Below are positions 1 to 9,435 of a DNA stretch of 64,000 nucleotides, one piece after another. A model generated the notes under the pieces. The model had not been told where the DNA came from and ran no database searches. It saw only the letters and a list, made by a program, of their open reading frames with translations. How positions within the stretch are numbered: the stretch's first letter is position 1; every line of letters begins with the position of its first letter. The translations under genes and the position numbers were made by a program. Source of the stretch: GCA-2683825 sp965662355 (lineage in GTDB: Bacteria > Planctomycetota > UBA1135 > GCA-002686595); assembly GCA_965662355.1 (NCBI GenBank), contig CBFIHP010000007.1, forward strand, positions 218,859 to 282,858. Direction: 5' to 3'.

Positions 1-1719
1 GCGTGGATAGCCCTCGGCCACGGCGGTGAAAGTCCAATCGCCTTCGCGCAGGCCGCCCATGAGGAAGGTGCCGTCCTCACTTTCGAAGGTCTCTTCGCGT
101 GTGTCGCTGGGCGGCATGTACCACTGGATACCGGCACGTTCGCCCCGGATCTGAAAGCCCGTGCCGAAAGGCTCGCCTACACCGTCGACCACCGCACCAC
201 TGACGAACACCGGTTCATCGAGTACGAGGCTCAAGTTCTCCGCCGGTGCGCTCACAGCACCCTGGCTCACGCTCCAGCGCCCTAGCGCGAGACCGCCCGC
301 AGATTCCTCTTCGACGTCGAGCTCAGCGACGACGACCCAGGGGCCGGGGCCGAGGCCTGCGATACGAAAAGCACCCTGTTCGTCGGCCGTGGCATCGTTT
401 CTGGCGCCGATGTAGGCGCGCGGATCGACCGAGGTTCCAGCCAGGTTGCCCGAGAGATCGGGCCCGAGCTTGACGTGCGTTCCTGACGCGGGCGCACCGT
501 TGGGGAACACGACCGTTCCGGCGATGGCCAGCCCTTCATCCAATTCGATGTCTCCGTGCTCGCGGGTCTCGCCGTCCGCCAGCTCGAAAGGAGCACTGAG
601 AACATCCTGGTAGCCCTCGAGGCGCATACGAAGCCAGGTACGGCCGGGAGTCACACCCTCGAGAGCGAAGTATCCCTCGGTGTCGCTCTCGATTTCGCGC
701 AGTCTTTCACTCGGATTGCCGAAGACCTCTTGGCCCAGGGCCAGGATCTCGACGCCAGCCACGGGTTGGCCCGCACCATCGAGCGTGCGCCCACGGATGT
801 TGCCTCCACGCAGCATGGGCAGCTCGACCTGCACATGGGTTCCGGGCAGCGGCTGAACATCCTCGGTGAACGTAGCAGCAAGTGTGGGTGAATCGGTCTC
901 GAGCGTCTGTGGCTTGCCGATGGGAATCGCACGTAGCTCGAAGCGACCTTCCGCGTCGCTAAGCGCTTCACGATCGAGCCGCTCGGAACTGGCTGAACCC
1001 AGCTGCAGCGCCGTGCTGTTAGACCAGTTGAGCTCGACTTCCACGCCGGTCAACTCGGCCGAAGGATCCGAAAGAGGAGCCAGCAAACGGCCCGATATCC
1101 AGGCGCCGAGGACCGGACGCAAAACCACGGACTCTGTGATCTCGGAGACATCGAGCTCGAGCCCTTCATGGGAGTAGAGATACGAGCCACCCACCGCGAG
1201 CCAGACCACCTCGGCGTCGGGCGGCAGTCCCAAGCGCGCCTGGCCGGCTGCATCGGTGAGCGTCGCTGCGAGAATACCCTCGATACGTGCGGGGTCGGTG
1301 CCGTTGTGCAACTGCACCAGGGGCCCTTTCTTGCCATGTATCGTCTTGGCGCCGGTTTCCGCCCCAAGGGCCACGACCCAGGTCCGTTCCTCGGTGGGCG
1401 TCTCCGCGGGTGCGATCACGGAGACCTCGATCCAGCGCGTCTCTTCCGCCGGCCAGCTGCGCACCGCTTCTTCCTCGGGCTCGGAGGAGACGACCTCACG
1501 CGGCTGCGCGACCCCATCCTCGGACTCGCTAGGCAACTCTGACAGCTCTAGCTCATCGACATCTGCGCCCTTCGGTCCGGGTTCGGGCTCTCCGGATGCG
1601 GTAGGAGCTGGCGCGAGATCCGCCTGGCGGCCCTCTCCTGCGTCCGTCCCGATGAAACGAATCAGGGCGAAAAGAAGCAGGCCGACCAGGCCCAGGGAAA
1701 CGAGAAGGCGTGTCTTCAT
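1..1719 (-). CDS. Secreted or anchored protein with carboxypeptidase-regulatory-like repeats (C-terminus off window)
   Basis: An uninterrupted minus-strand frame runs from an ATG at 1719 through the left edge, so at least 573 residues are present and the C-terminus is missing. It opens with a hydrophobic segment (MKTRLLVSLGLVGLLLFALI) that could be a signal peptide or membrane anchor. A Pro/Glu/Ser-rich linker follows to about residue 90. After that come repeated modules of the type 'GxVxDxxGxPxxGxxV...TDxxGxFxLxGLxPG' (for example GRTLDGAGQPVAGVEI and SDTEGYFALEGVTPG), which is the carboxypeptidase regulatory-like or CNA-B-like beta-sandwich pattern. Such repeats are common in planctomycete surface proteins and have no assigned catalysis. 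The role here is unknown; extracytoplasmic location is inferred. It lies upstream of other secreted proteins on the same strand. Confidence 0.8.
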   Translation of the reverse strand, partial: MKTRLLVSLGLVGLLLFALIRFIGTDAGEGRQADLAPAPTASGEPEPGPKGADVDELELSELPSESEDGVAQPREVVSSEPEEEAVRSWPAEETRWIEVSVIAPAETPTEERTWVVALGAETGAKTIHGKKGPLVQLHNGTDPARIEGILAATLTDAAGQARLGLPPDAEVVWLAVGGSYLYSHEGLELDVSEITESVVLRPVLGAWISGRLLAPLSDPSAELTGVEVELNWSNSTALQLGSASSERLDREALSDAEGRFELRAIPIGKPQTLETDSPTLAATFTEDVQPLPGTHVQVELPMLRGGNIRGRTLDGAGQPVAGVEILALGQEVFGNPSERLREIESDTEGYFALEGVTPGRTWLRMRLEGYQDVLSAPFELADGETREHGDIELDEGLAIAGTVVFPNGAPASGTHVKLGPDLSGNLAGTSVDPRAYIGARNDATADEQGAFRIAGLGPGPWVVVAELDVEEESAGGLALGRWSVSQGAVSAPAENLSLVLDEPVFVSGAVVDGVGEPFGTGFQIRGERAGIQWYMPPSDTREETFESEDGTFLMGGLREGDWTFTAVAEGYPR

Positions 1720-1840
1720 GATAAGGGAAGTAAAAGGGGCCGGAGTTCAGAAGCGTGGCTGCTGCGGGCTACGCGGCACGGCTCTTGATAGTCATGGAAA
1801 ATCGAAGCTCGTGCCCAATCCCACCCGCTGGCCTGACTCG

Positions 1841-4800
1841 TCACTGCACCTGCACCTCGATGGCGGCGGAGTACACGATCCCCAGCGAACTGGCCAGGAT
1901 ATCGACAACGGCCCATTGGGCGTAGAACGAACGGCCGACGAGCGCCGGATTGTCGGGAACGTTAACGGGTACGCCCACAGTACCGCTGCCAGCTTGCATC
2001 CCGGCGGGCATGCTCGTCATGTTGAAGAAACCGAACTCACCGGAGACATAGAGCGTGCAACCGGGAGCTCCGAACGGATTGAGCGACAGTGGTAGCACGG
2101 GATTGCCATTCAATACCTGGTCGCTGAGCCCCACCATCAGGACCGCCAGTGTTCCCGGGCGAGCTCCTCGCAAACTGAACCCGAACGCGTCGTTCCCGCG
2201 CAGGGGTTGGTCCATCAGCCCGAGCTCCGCAACGTAGCCGTCGCTGTCGGGACAGGCTGTGCCAAAGGCAGGATGCGTCACACGTACCTGGGTCAAGCCG
2301 AAGCGATCGCTCACGCCGGCCGGGTTGGCGGCATAGCCCCCGACGAGAAATCCGGCCCGATCGTATTCGTCGAGGTCGATGCCAGCGGCAGCGGCGTCGA
2401 ACTCACCGATCACAAGCCGTGTACCGATGCCCACGCGCTGGATCTCCATGCTGAGACGATCGCCTTTGCGCGTCAGCGACAGTTCGAACTCCTGCATCAG
2501 CTCGTCGGAATCCAACCAGGCCACCGGAGAAAGTCCGGGGGGCCCTCCGGGGAGGTTGGCGCCGACGAGGAGGAAGGGAATGTCGTCCTGTATGTTGGCT
2601 CGCAACCAAAGCTCGATGCGGTCGTCATCGCTCAGCCCAGGCGCCCGCATCAAGACGGCGCCAAAACCGAGGAAGTTCTCGGGATCCGTTATCTGGCGAA
2701 TCTCTCCCCGCACCTCGAGACGGCTACCATCGACGAACAGGCCCTCCGCATCATGAGCGACGTAGTAGGAGCGCTGCTGCACACTACCGCCATAGCTCAG
2801 GGTGAAGTCGCGCCATTCATCATCGAAGACGAGCCCCACGGGAAAGTTCTCGCCGGGGACCACGCCTACCGCCAGGTCGTCGTAACGATCGACCTCCAAT
2901 CCGAGAACGGCGGGCACAGAAGTATCGATCACGAAACCCGTCGTGGCTTCCGTCACATTGGCACGTGCATCGGTCGCAAAGACCTTCAAGGTATGGGGAC
3001 CGTTCGTGAAGTCGTCCAGGCGCAGCGCATGCACGTAGAGATCCCCGGATTGGGGCTGCAACTCGCGCCCCACGAACACGTCGTCGACGAAGACGCGCAC
3101 GTCGGTGATCGCGGTGTCATCGCTGGCTTGCACGTGAACCTCGACGGTCCCTGGGCTGGCGAGGATCGCACCGGGAAGGGGCTCCAGGAGGGCGACGGTG
3201 GGCACCGTTGCATCCGGGATCGTCGAGGGTTCGGTCACGAACATGCGCTGATTGGCGGCGACACCCAACAGCTCTTGGCGGCGGCCGCTGGGCCAGAGGA
3301 TCTCCAGGTCCACTTCCGTCGCCGCGCCCAGACCGAAATGCAGCATGCCTTCGTCACTCGAGGCGCAGTTGCTGCCGCCACGGGCAAGCTCGCGAAGAGA
3401 GAGTTCGGTCGCATCGACATCACCGTCTCCGTCGAAGTCCCCGCGGGCCAGGACACGCGTCCCCACGGCATCGCGCGTACTGCGCCGCGGCGTGGCTTCG
3501 GTGTAATTTCCGGTCAGCTCGAGGATCAGGTAGTTGCCGGAAGCCGAATCCCCGGTCTTGTTGCGGAACAAGCTGGGAGGAATGAACAGGTTGACGACCA
3601 CGAAGTCGAGCCAACCGTCCTGGTCGTAGTCCAACCAGACATCTCCCCTGGAGTCGTTCGCTTGATCGATTCCCGCGGTCGCCGAAACATCGACCATGCG
3701 CGCATTGTCGTTGCGATACAACCGGTCGGACATGCCCACGTTGGTCGCAACATGGATATCGACATCACCGTCGTTGTCCACGTCTCCCATCCAGGTCCCC
3801 CAGGAATAGGTCGCACCGACATGGCCGTCGTGGTGCATGTGGAAATCGCCGTTGCGTTCGTTCAGTTCGTTGACCCAGAGGTCGTTCAAGGCTCCCGTCT
3901 CGGAGCCCAGATCCGTCATGTAGATATCGAGGTCCCCATCGGCGTCGTAGTCCCCGGCATCGATGCCCATGGCTCCGGGCGTTTTGTCACCGATGCGCAG
4001 GTCTGTCGCGCGCTCTTCGAAGCCGAGCCAATGACCGGAGGGGTCAACACCACGGTTCATGTAGATCGAATCATGGTCGATGGCCGAGCCGGTCTTGTTC
4101 GAAACGTAGAGATCGGGCCAGCGATCGTTGTTGAGATCCGCGAACATCGCGGCATTCGACGATGCGTAGTCATGGTACGCCGTCTGGGAATCCCCCAAGG
4201 GCGACAACCACCCGGGGGTTCCCGCCTCGCTCGTCACGTCCAGGAACGTCCCGTCCGCTTGCTGCAGATACAAGACGTCCCGTTGTCCGGGGTCGATTCC
4301 GAAGGGATTGTTGTAGAAGGCCTTGTGGTTCCCCACGAAGAGATCCACCAACCCGTCGCGGTTCACGTCACCGAAGCTAGCGACGAAGGTGTAGTTCAGG
4401 ATGTCGCCGTTCGCATCGACACCGAAACCGACGCCTTCTTGGAGATCTCCTGGGGGATCCGTCGGGGTTGGATCGGTGCTGTCGGTGATGTCTACAAAGG
4501 ATGCCGCCCCGTCGGGGACCAGGCGGTTCTCGTAGAGCGTGTTTCGCTCGGTGTAGTTGGACACGTACAGGTCTTGATCCCCATCGTTGTCGATATCGAC
4601 GAAGACCGCACCCGTGCTGGGCAAGAATTCGAAGATACCGGCAGCGATATCGCGCACAAAAACACGCCCGCTACCATTGGAGGTGTTGCGATACAAGTGT
4701 CCTGGATGACCCCAGCCGCCGACGAAGTAAAGATCCGCCCATCCATCATTGTCGTAGTCACCGCAGGCCACTCCCGGCCCATGGGGATCTCCCGTGGAGC

Positions 4801-4930
4801 CGAGGTAGGCCGAGAGCCCAGCGGCGGCGGCCACGTTTTCGAACTCCTGCGGGCTCGATGAGGAAGGCGAGGCAAGGGTGGCAAGAAGGGTGAAGGGAAG
4901 CGTGAAACGGAAAGGGGGAATCCGAGTCAT
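1841..4930 (-). CDS. Secreted FG-GAP/VCBS-repeat protein with ASPIC/UnbV and C-terminal planctomycete beta domain
   Basis: The protein has 1029 residues and starts at an ATG with a signal peptide (FTLPFTLLATLASPSSSSPQ). Residues about 40-480 hold many FG-GAP/VCBS-type repeats with calcium-binding-like acidic loops (DYDNDGWADLYF, DIDNDGDQDLYVSN, DYDADGDLDIYM), which predict an integrin-like beta-propeller. An ASPIC/UnbV-like module follows (LHFGLGAATEVDLEILWPSG), as in eukaryotic CRTAC1 and many planctomycete proteins. Next come an Ig-like segment (VEVHVQASDDTAITDVRVFV) and a further beta-rich region. The last ~140 residues (LPLSLNPFGAPGCTLYVS) match a terminal domain recurrent in planctomycete exported proteins. 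It is probably exported, with a binding or adhesion role. No catalytic motif is visible. It lies 150 bp downstream of the metalloprotease gene on the same strand. Confidence 0.9.
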   Translation of the reverse strand: MTRIPPFRFTLPFTLLATLASPSSSSPQEFENVAAAAGLSAYLGSTGDPHGPGVACGDYDNDGWADLYFVGGWGHPGHLYRNTSNGSGRVFVRDIAAGIFEFLPSTGAVFVDIDNDGDQDLYVSNYTERNTLYENRLVPDGAASFVDITDSTDPTPTDPPGDLQEGVGFGVDANGDILNYTFVASFGDVNRDGLVDLFVGNHKAFYNNPFGIDPGQRDVLYLQQADGTFLDVTSEAGTPGWLSPLGDSQTAYHDYASSNAAMFADLNNDRWPDLYVSNKTGSAIDHDSIYMNRGVDPSGHWLGFEERATDLRIGDKTPGAMGIDAGDYDADGDLDIYMTDLGSETGALNDLWVNELNERNGDFHMHHDGHVGATYSWGTWMGDVDNDGDVDIHVATNVGMSDRLYRNDNARMVDVSATAGIDQANDSRGDVWLDYDQDGWLDFVVVNLFIPPSLFRNKTGDSASGNYLILELTGNYTEATPRRSTRDAVGTRVLARGDFDGDGDVDATELSLRELARGGSNCASSDEGMLHFGLGAATEVDLEILWPSGRRQELLGVAANQRMFVTEPSTIPDATVPTVALLEPLPGAILASPGTVEVHVQASDDTAITDVRVFVDDVFVGRELQPQSGDLYVHALRLDDFTNGPHTLKVFATDARANVTEATTGFVIDTSVPAVLGLEVDRYDDLAVGVVPGENFPVGLVFDDEWRDFTLSYGGSVQQRSYYVAHDAEGLFVDGSRLEVRGEIRQITDPENFLGFGAVLMRAPGLSDDDRIELWLRANIQDDIPFLLVGANLPGGPPGLSPVAWLDSDELMQEFELSLTRKGDRLSMEIQRVGIGTRLVIGEFDAAAAGIDLDEYDRAGFLVGGYAANPAGVSDRFGLTQVRVTHPAFGTACPDSDGYVAELGLMDQPLRGNDAFGFSLRGARPGTLAVLMVGLSDQVLNGNPVLPLSLNPFGAPGCTLYVSGEFGFFNMTSMPAGMQAGSGTVGVPVNVPDNPALVGRSFYAQWAVVDILASSLGIVYSAAIEVQVQ

Positions 4931-5079
4931 GGTTATTCTCGAGCCTTGGGAAGTGGGCCGTTCACGAGCCTAGTCCCGCACCGCCTTCCAGGAGCGCGCT
5001 GTCTCTCATTTGTTGGCCTGCACCGTCGCCAGGGCCCCAGGTCATGGTTCCAGCAAGAGCTGCTCGTCCCCGCGCAGAT

Positions 5080-6540
5080 TCAGAAAGTCCCGATGGTCCC
5101 ACTCGTCGCACGAGAGAACCACGGATCGAGGGCACCGGCCCCGGCCGGAAGATCCCCGAGCACGACCGCCTGCGCAAACCAACCGTTGGCTACGAGTGAA
5201 GAGTCGAGAGGAACCGGAGTCGAGAACATGGCCGGTGCGCCGCCACCGGTGTGCTGGCCAGGAGCGAAGTTGGTGAGATAGCTGACGGGATCGACCAGGA
5301 GCTCGGAAACTCCGGCGGCCGGCAACCCAAAGAGCAAGCCCAGATCGAAGCTGGGACCAGCAACGCTGTTCGAGCGAAGCAGAATGATCCACGCACCACT
5401 ACCGCGGCCGGCCTGGGGCGTCAGGGTCACGTCCCAGTTCGCGCCGACCACGACCGCACTCGCATCCAGTCTGTCGAGATTGGTGCCACTGCCGTTGTAG
5501 GGAGTTACGGTCGCCATGACCGATTCGCACTCATCGGGGATGAAGTTTCCGTTGGTGTCCAGACTGAAGCCATCGCGGATGTCGCAATAGTCGGAAATGA
5601 AGTTCGAGTTGCAGTCGTCGCCAACGTTGCAATCGAGCCATGAAGACAGAGCTGAGGAAGTCCAGCAATGCATCCGACCGGCCTGCTTCGAACTGAAGCT
5701 CGACCAGCATGCGATCCCGTCTCCCGAGCCATAGCTCATGTAGTTCTCGCGCTGCGTGTCGCCCCATGGCGTAGCCGAACAGGAGTCGTTTCCACCCGGC
5801 GGGAAGCAGGAGCCAAAATCAGACGGCCCGGGCGGCGTATCGTCAGCAAAGTCCCCCGTCGTGTCCCCATCCGTGCCATCCGCCCGTTCGTAACAGCTGC
5901 CACAAAACGACACTTCCTCCACTCCGTGGTGCATGTGCCAGAGCCCCAGGTTGTGCCCCATCTCGTGAGTGAGCACATGGTGAATCGGGCTGAAGAAGTC
6001 GCGACCGATGACGACGCCACCCTGGTTGGTCAAAGCACTGTCACTCCAGGGGAAGGTGCCGACGCCACCCGGGAGGTTGTTGATGAAGATGTTGCACTGG
6101 TTCGCCGGATCCTGTGCGTTCATGTCCTTCATCGAGGAAGACGCCCCGGAGCTGTAACGCCACGTCGAGTCATCCACGTACTCCCACGTATAGGTGAACT
6201 GGATGTTGTGCGGCAGGTAGTCCGCGTTCAACGTCGCCATCTGCCCGTCGATGTCCGCGGGCGTCTCGGCAGGGTCGCTGCCGTCATCGGCACGGAAGAC
6301 GATGATGTGCAGCTTGAACCAACGAATGGGCGTGGTCGCGTCCGGAACGAACGGATCGCGGATCGAGGGCACGTCGCAAGAGCCTTCGGTCGGACAAACC
6401 CCGGTAAACGTGTCGGGGGCCAGCCTCTCCGTGGTTGTCAAACACTTCCAGCTTTGCGGCTCAGCTTGGGCAGAGCCCAGACCGGCCATGAGGAAGAGAG
6501 TGGGCAAGGTTGCACGGATAGATATTGTGTCCAGTTGCAT
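5080..6540 (-). CDS. Secreted M43-family (pappalysin-like) zinc metalloprotease
   Basis: The 486-residue protein carries HEMGHNLGLWH (His192, Glu193, His196, His202), the HExxHxxGxxH zinc motif of metzincins. Its spacing and the following YMSYG Met-turn fit peptidase family M43 (pappalysin/cytophagalysin type). I chose the ATG at 6540 because it opens a signal peptide ending in GLGSAQA; the frame stays open upstream to 6804, but that extension has no protein-like character. Several Cys (for example CGSCYE, CFPPGGNDSC) suggest disulfides and an extracellular location. After the protease domain is a short Asp/Asn/Cys-rich stretch (DTNGNFIPDEC), typical of planctomycete secreted proteins and possibly calcium-binding, then a C-terminal beta-rich region. 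The substrate is unknown. Confidence 0.88.
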   Translation of the reverse strand: MQLDTISIRATLPTLFLMAGLGSAQAEPQSWKCLTTTERLAPDTFTGVCPTEGSCDVPSIRDPFVPDATTPIRWFKLHIIVFRADDGSDPAETPADIDGQMATLNADYLPHNIQFTYTWEYVDDSTWRYSSGASSSMKDMNAQDPANQCNIFINNLPGGVGTFPWSDSALTNQGGVVIGRDFFSPIHHVLTHEMGHNLGLWHMHHGVEEVSFCGSCYERADGTDGDTTGDFADDTPPGPSDFGSCFPPGGNDSCSATPWGDTQRENYMSYGSGDGIACWSSFSSKQAGRMHCWTSSALSSWLDCNVGDDCNSNFISDYCDIRDGFSLDTNGNFIPDECESVMATVTPYNGSGTNLDRLDASAVVVGANWDVTLTPQAGRGSGAWIILLRSNSVAGPSFDLGLLFGLPAAGVSELLVDPVSYLTNFAPGQHTGGGAPAMFSTPVPLDSSLVANGWFAQAVVLGDLPAGAGALDPWFSRATSGTIGTF

Positions 6541-6758
6541 GGCTTCGCGTGGGTAGATCACGATCGGACTCCGCTGGAAGTGAGTCCCTGAGCAGCGCCC
6601 GAGTATAAGGGCGGCCCCACGGACCCGCTGAGACATAATCGTGTACTCGCTATCCACGACCAGGGACCCATCTGCGGTCATCTGTCCAAGACGCCTCGTA
6701 TTGACGCACATCGTGATCCCCCACTGGGGGTTGTCCTGGACAGCCGAAGGCTCGTCCC

Positions 6759-7820
6759 TCAGGGGATCTTCACGGAGACCACTTCCGAGAGCGAAAAGCC
6801 ACACGCCACGGCGGGATCCACGAAGGCGGCCTGGATGTGGTAGGCCCCATTACCGAAGGTGGCTTGCAATGGACCGAAGGGAAGGCTGATCGAACCGGCG
6901 CCGGCGATACCGAAGGGACCGTTCAAGATGGCTTCGCGCATGATGACACCGGGCATGTCGATCACGGTGTCTGCCGAGCCGCAGGTTCCGAAGGCTCGAA
7001 ACGAGGTCGCGGGCGAGATGATCAAGCAGAAGAAGGCTCCGCCCGGCGCATTGAAGATGTTGATCGATCCAGGATTCCCAACCGCGGGGCATCCAGGAGA
7101 GATGCGAGCCAGCCGTCCGTTCCCGCCCGCAAGCCCACCGCCACGATGCTCGATCCGATCGGGGCAAATCGTCGAGGGGGCGAAGTTGTCGAAGCTGAGC
7201 CCATCGCCCATCGCTCCTGTCGTCGGCCCGGTGTATTCCATGCGCACGGTAAAGATCGGTTTCGAAGGGTCGCCCGTGGCGAGCGCCCACGGCGTCGCCA
7301 AACCGTTGCCCGAACCGGGTGAAGTCGCATCCACGTCCATGAAGACGCCCGCGATGGCCGCGCCTGACTCATCGAGCGCCTCGATGCGATAACTCTCGAC
7401 CCCATCGACATCCAACAGGATCCCGCTGGCCTCCATCACCGGCTGGTTGTACTGGATCCGAATCGTCCGCGGTCTCCCTCCGGCTCCAGCGATGCCATCA
7501 TCGGTGAGAAACGTGCAGTCGGCGTTCAAACTCGAAAGCGGCATGTCCGCGCTGTTCACGTCACAAGACCCGCCCAGCACACCATCGAAGGCTGTAGCGG
7601 GCCCGCCCGCCCAGGCGATCTGCGGGACCATCGGAGTACCGGCTCCTTCGAGCATGAAGTGCAGGAAGTGTGGCGAGCCGCGCCAGTGGTTGTCGATCGG
7701 CATGCCATCGGCCGGCCGAGTCGAACCGCCGGGCAGGACCTCGAAGTTGATCCTCTGGGCCGTGGCCAGCGAAGCGAGGAGACAAACCGAAAGCAGGGCT
7801 TGGAGCGAACGGCGAACCAT
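6759..7820 (-). CDS. Exported protein of unknown function with planctomycete-type C-terminal beta domain
   Basis: The 353-residue protein begins at the ATG at 7820 with a clear signal peptide (MVRRSLQALLSVCLLASLATAQ); an in-frame extension to 7898 lacks coding character. The mature part is beta-rich with scattered Cys pairs and no enzymatic motif. A segment around residues 110-180 (RTIRIQYNQPV, GILLDVDGVESYRIEALDESG) resembles jelly-roll or PEP-CTERM-like exported proteins. The C-terminal ~80 residues resemble the terminal domain of the neighbouring secreted proteins. Function is not recognised. It precedes the metalloprotease gene on the same strand, separated by 218 bp with no visible gene. 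Confidence 0.8.
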   Translation of the reverse strand: MVRRSLQALLSVCLLASLATAQRINFEVLPGGSTRPADGMPIDNHWRGSPHFLHFMLEGAGTPMVPQIAWAGGPATAFDGVLGGSCDVNSADMPLSSLNADCTFLTDDGIAGAGGRPRTIRIQYNQPVMEASGILLDVDGVESYRIEALDESGAAIAGVFMDVDATSPGSGNGLATPWALATGDPSKPIFTVRMEYTGPTTGAMGDGLSFDNFAPSTICPDRIEHRGGGLAGGNGRLARISPGCPAVGNPGSINIFNAPGGAFFCLIISPATSFRAFGTCGSADTVIDMPGVIMREAILNGPFGIAGAGSISLPFGPLQATFGNGAYHIQAAFVDPAVACGFSLSEVVSVKIP

Positions 7821-7974
7821 GCGGGTATTCCTTGTGAAAGAAAGTCGAGTGCCTCCCCTCTTCGAGCACCGAGAGGATTCCCTTGAGCAAGCCGCCATCT
7901 TCGGCCCCTGGCCCCGACGAGCAAGACCAATCCTAACATGCCTCGGATCCGGCCGTTCAAGGCCCGCCTGGCAC

Positions 7975-9411
7975 CTAGAGCCCAGCCGATTCCTCGCGCA
8001 TGATCCGCCCGTAGTGCAGCTTTGCCTCCAGGTGGGTCAGCATGGCGCGAACGCCGAAGAAGGTGCGGCTCAGCCAGACGTTGACGGGGAGAGAGCGTGT
8101 CCAGCGACGCTTGACGAAGTCGCCGTAGAGCTGAACACCGGGTTTGAACTGGTCAGGTCGACCGAAGTCGAAGGCCTCGTCCGTCAAGACAGGCTCCCAG
8201 AGCCAGTCGCAATACTCGCGCATCTTGGCCCTGCGCTCCTCGCTCATGTCGTCGAGATCGAGATCGCAACCGCGAGCAAGGGAGCGATCAAGGCGATCGG
8301 GATCGTCGCCGTGGGCGGCGTGCTCGACCTCCATCACGTAGGCGAACTCCTCGTCGGAGAAGTGATGGCAGCAGCCAAAATCCAGAAGTCCCAATCTGCC
8401 ATCGGGTAGGAAGAGGAAGTTCCCGGGGTGCGGATCGGCATAGATCATCCGGCCCTGGTACCAGAGCCGGCAAATGGTGCGGCTGATCTGTTCCGCATGG
8501 CGGTTGCGCAGTGCCTGGGTAGGCGAATTCGCCTTGAAGGCCTCGAGGTGTTGGCCGTCGAGGTACTCCATGGTCAGGATGCGGCGGGTGGAATACTCAG
8601 GTAGGACCTTCGGGACGACGACGTCGTTCAGCCCGCTGAGCGTGTTGCGCGCAAGGCGCATGTTCTCGGCTTCCTGTTCGTAATTGGTTTCGGCCTCCAG
8701 CATGGTCTGGATGCCCTCGTATTGCAGGAGCAGGTTGCTGAAATCGCTGGAGAGCCGTGCGTGGACGAATGTGCTCTTCAGGTTGCGCAGATCGTCGCGA
8801 ATCGTACGGGCGATATCGGGATACTGGATTTTGATCGCGACGCGACGATCGGTGCCCTTGATGCGCGCGCGGTGAACTTGTCCGAGCGATGCGGCCGCGA
8901 AAGCCTCGCTCTCGAAGTCGTCAAAGATGTCCGCAAGATCCGCACCGAGCTCGCGGCGAGCATGCTCGCGCAGGAGGGCGAAGTGCATCGGCGGAGCCTC
9001 CGCATAAACGCGACCGAGCACTTCAGCGAAGGAACCGGGGAGTACATTCGGCCAGTGCGCAATGACCTGTCCGAGCTTCATCACGGCACCGCGCAGATAG
9101 CTCATGCGACCCAACACCTGGATCGCGGCGGCGATGTGCGTTTCGTCCAGGCCGCGGCGCTTTTTGTCAGCGTCCATGAAACCGCTGCGCAACCACCATG
9201 CGAAGTAGGCCGCACCGACCTTGGCCTGCAACGTTCCCAGGGACCAGAGCCGCGTCAATCGGCCGGTTGGAATGGGCTTGTGCCGCAGGCCCTCGAGAAG
9301 CTCCTTGAGCTCAACGCGCGCGGGAGCACGCTCGGTGCCAGAGACATCCCCCATCGCGTCCGCGGGAAGGGCTTCGATCAGTTCAGCGAGAGACGGTGTT
9401 TTCGGTTCCAT
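7975..9411 (-). CDS. AarF/ABC1/UbiB-family atypical kinase
   Basis: The 478-residue protein has the family signatures in order: KLGQ (the KxGQ element), an Ala-rich nucleotide loop (AAASLGQVHRA), the VAIKIQYP lysine strand, YEQEAEN, the catalytic-loop equivalent YADPHPGN and the metal-binding LLDFG. UbiB/ABC1 proteins are ATPases or kinases linked to ubiquinone or other isoprenoid-lipid homeostasis. No quinone-biosynthesis gene is nearby, so the specific role cannot be assigned. I see no obvious C-terminal membrane helix pair. It lies 24 bp downstream of the TetR gene on the same strand, so the two are probably co-transcribed from the promoter at 10063-10090 and under TetR control. UbiB-like genes are usually annotated as constitutive, so this arrangement is a functional clue. 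Confidence 0.9.
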   Translation of the reverse strand: MEPKTPSLAELIEALPADAMGDVSGTERAPARVELKELLEGLRHKPIPTGRLTRLWSLGTLQAKVGAAYFAWWLRSGFMDADKKRRGLDETHIAAAIQVLGRMSYLRGAVMKLGQVIAHWPNVLPGSFAEVLGRVYAEAPPMHFALLREHARRELGADLADIFDDFESEAFAAASLGQVHRARIKGTDRRVAIKIQYPDIARTIRDDLRNLKSTFVHARLSSDFSNLLLQYEGIQTMLEAETNYEQEAENMRLARNTLSGLNDVVVPKVLPEYSTRRILTMEYLDGQHLEAFKANSPTQALRNRHAEQISRTICRLWYQGRMIYADPHPGNFLFLPDGRLGLLDFGCCHHFSDEEFAYVMEVEHAAHGDDPDRLDRSLARGCDLDLDDMSEERRAKMREYCDWLWEPVLTDEAFDFGRPDQFKPGVQLYGDFVKRRWTRSLPVNVWLSRTFFGVRAMLTHLEAKLHYGRIMREESAGL

Positions 9412-9435
9412 GGAGCATCAATCTCCTAGTCTGTT

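Noticed and set aside
2207..4861. Long plus-strand open frame (884 codons)
   Set aside because: It is exactly antisense to the FG-GAP/ASPIC gene, has no domain pattern and is rich in His/Arg/Val, as expected from the complement of Asp-rich repeats.
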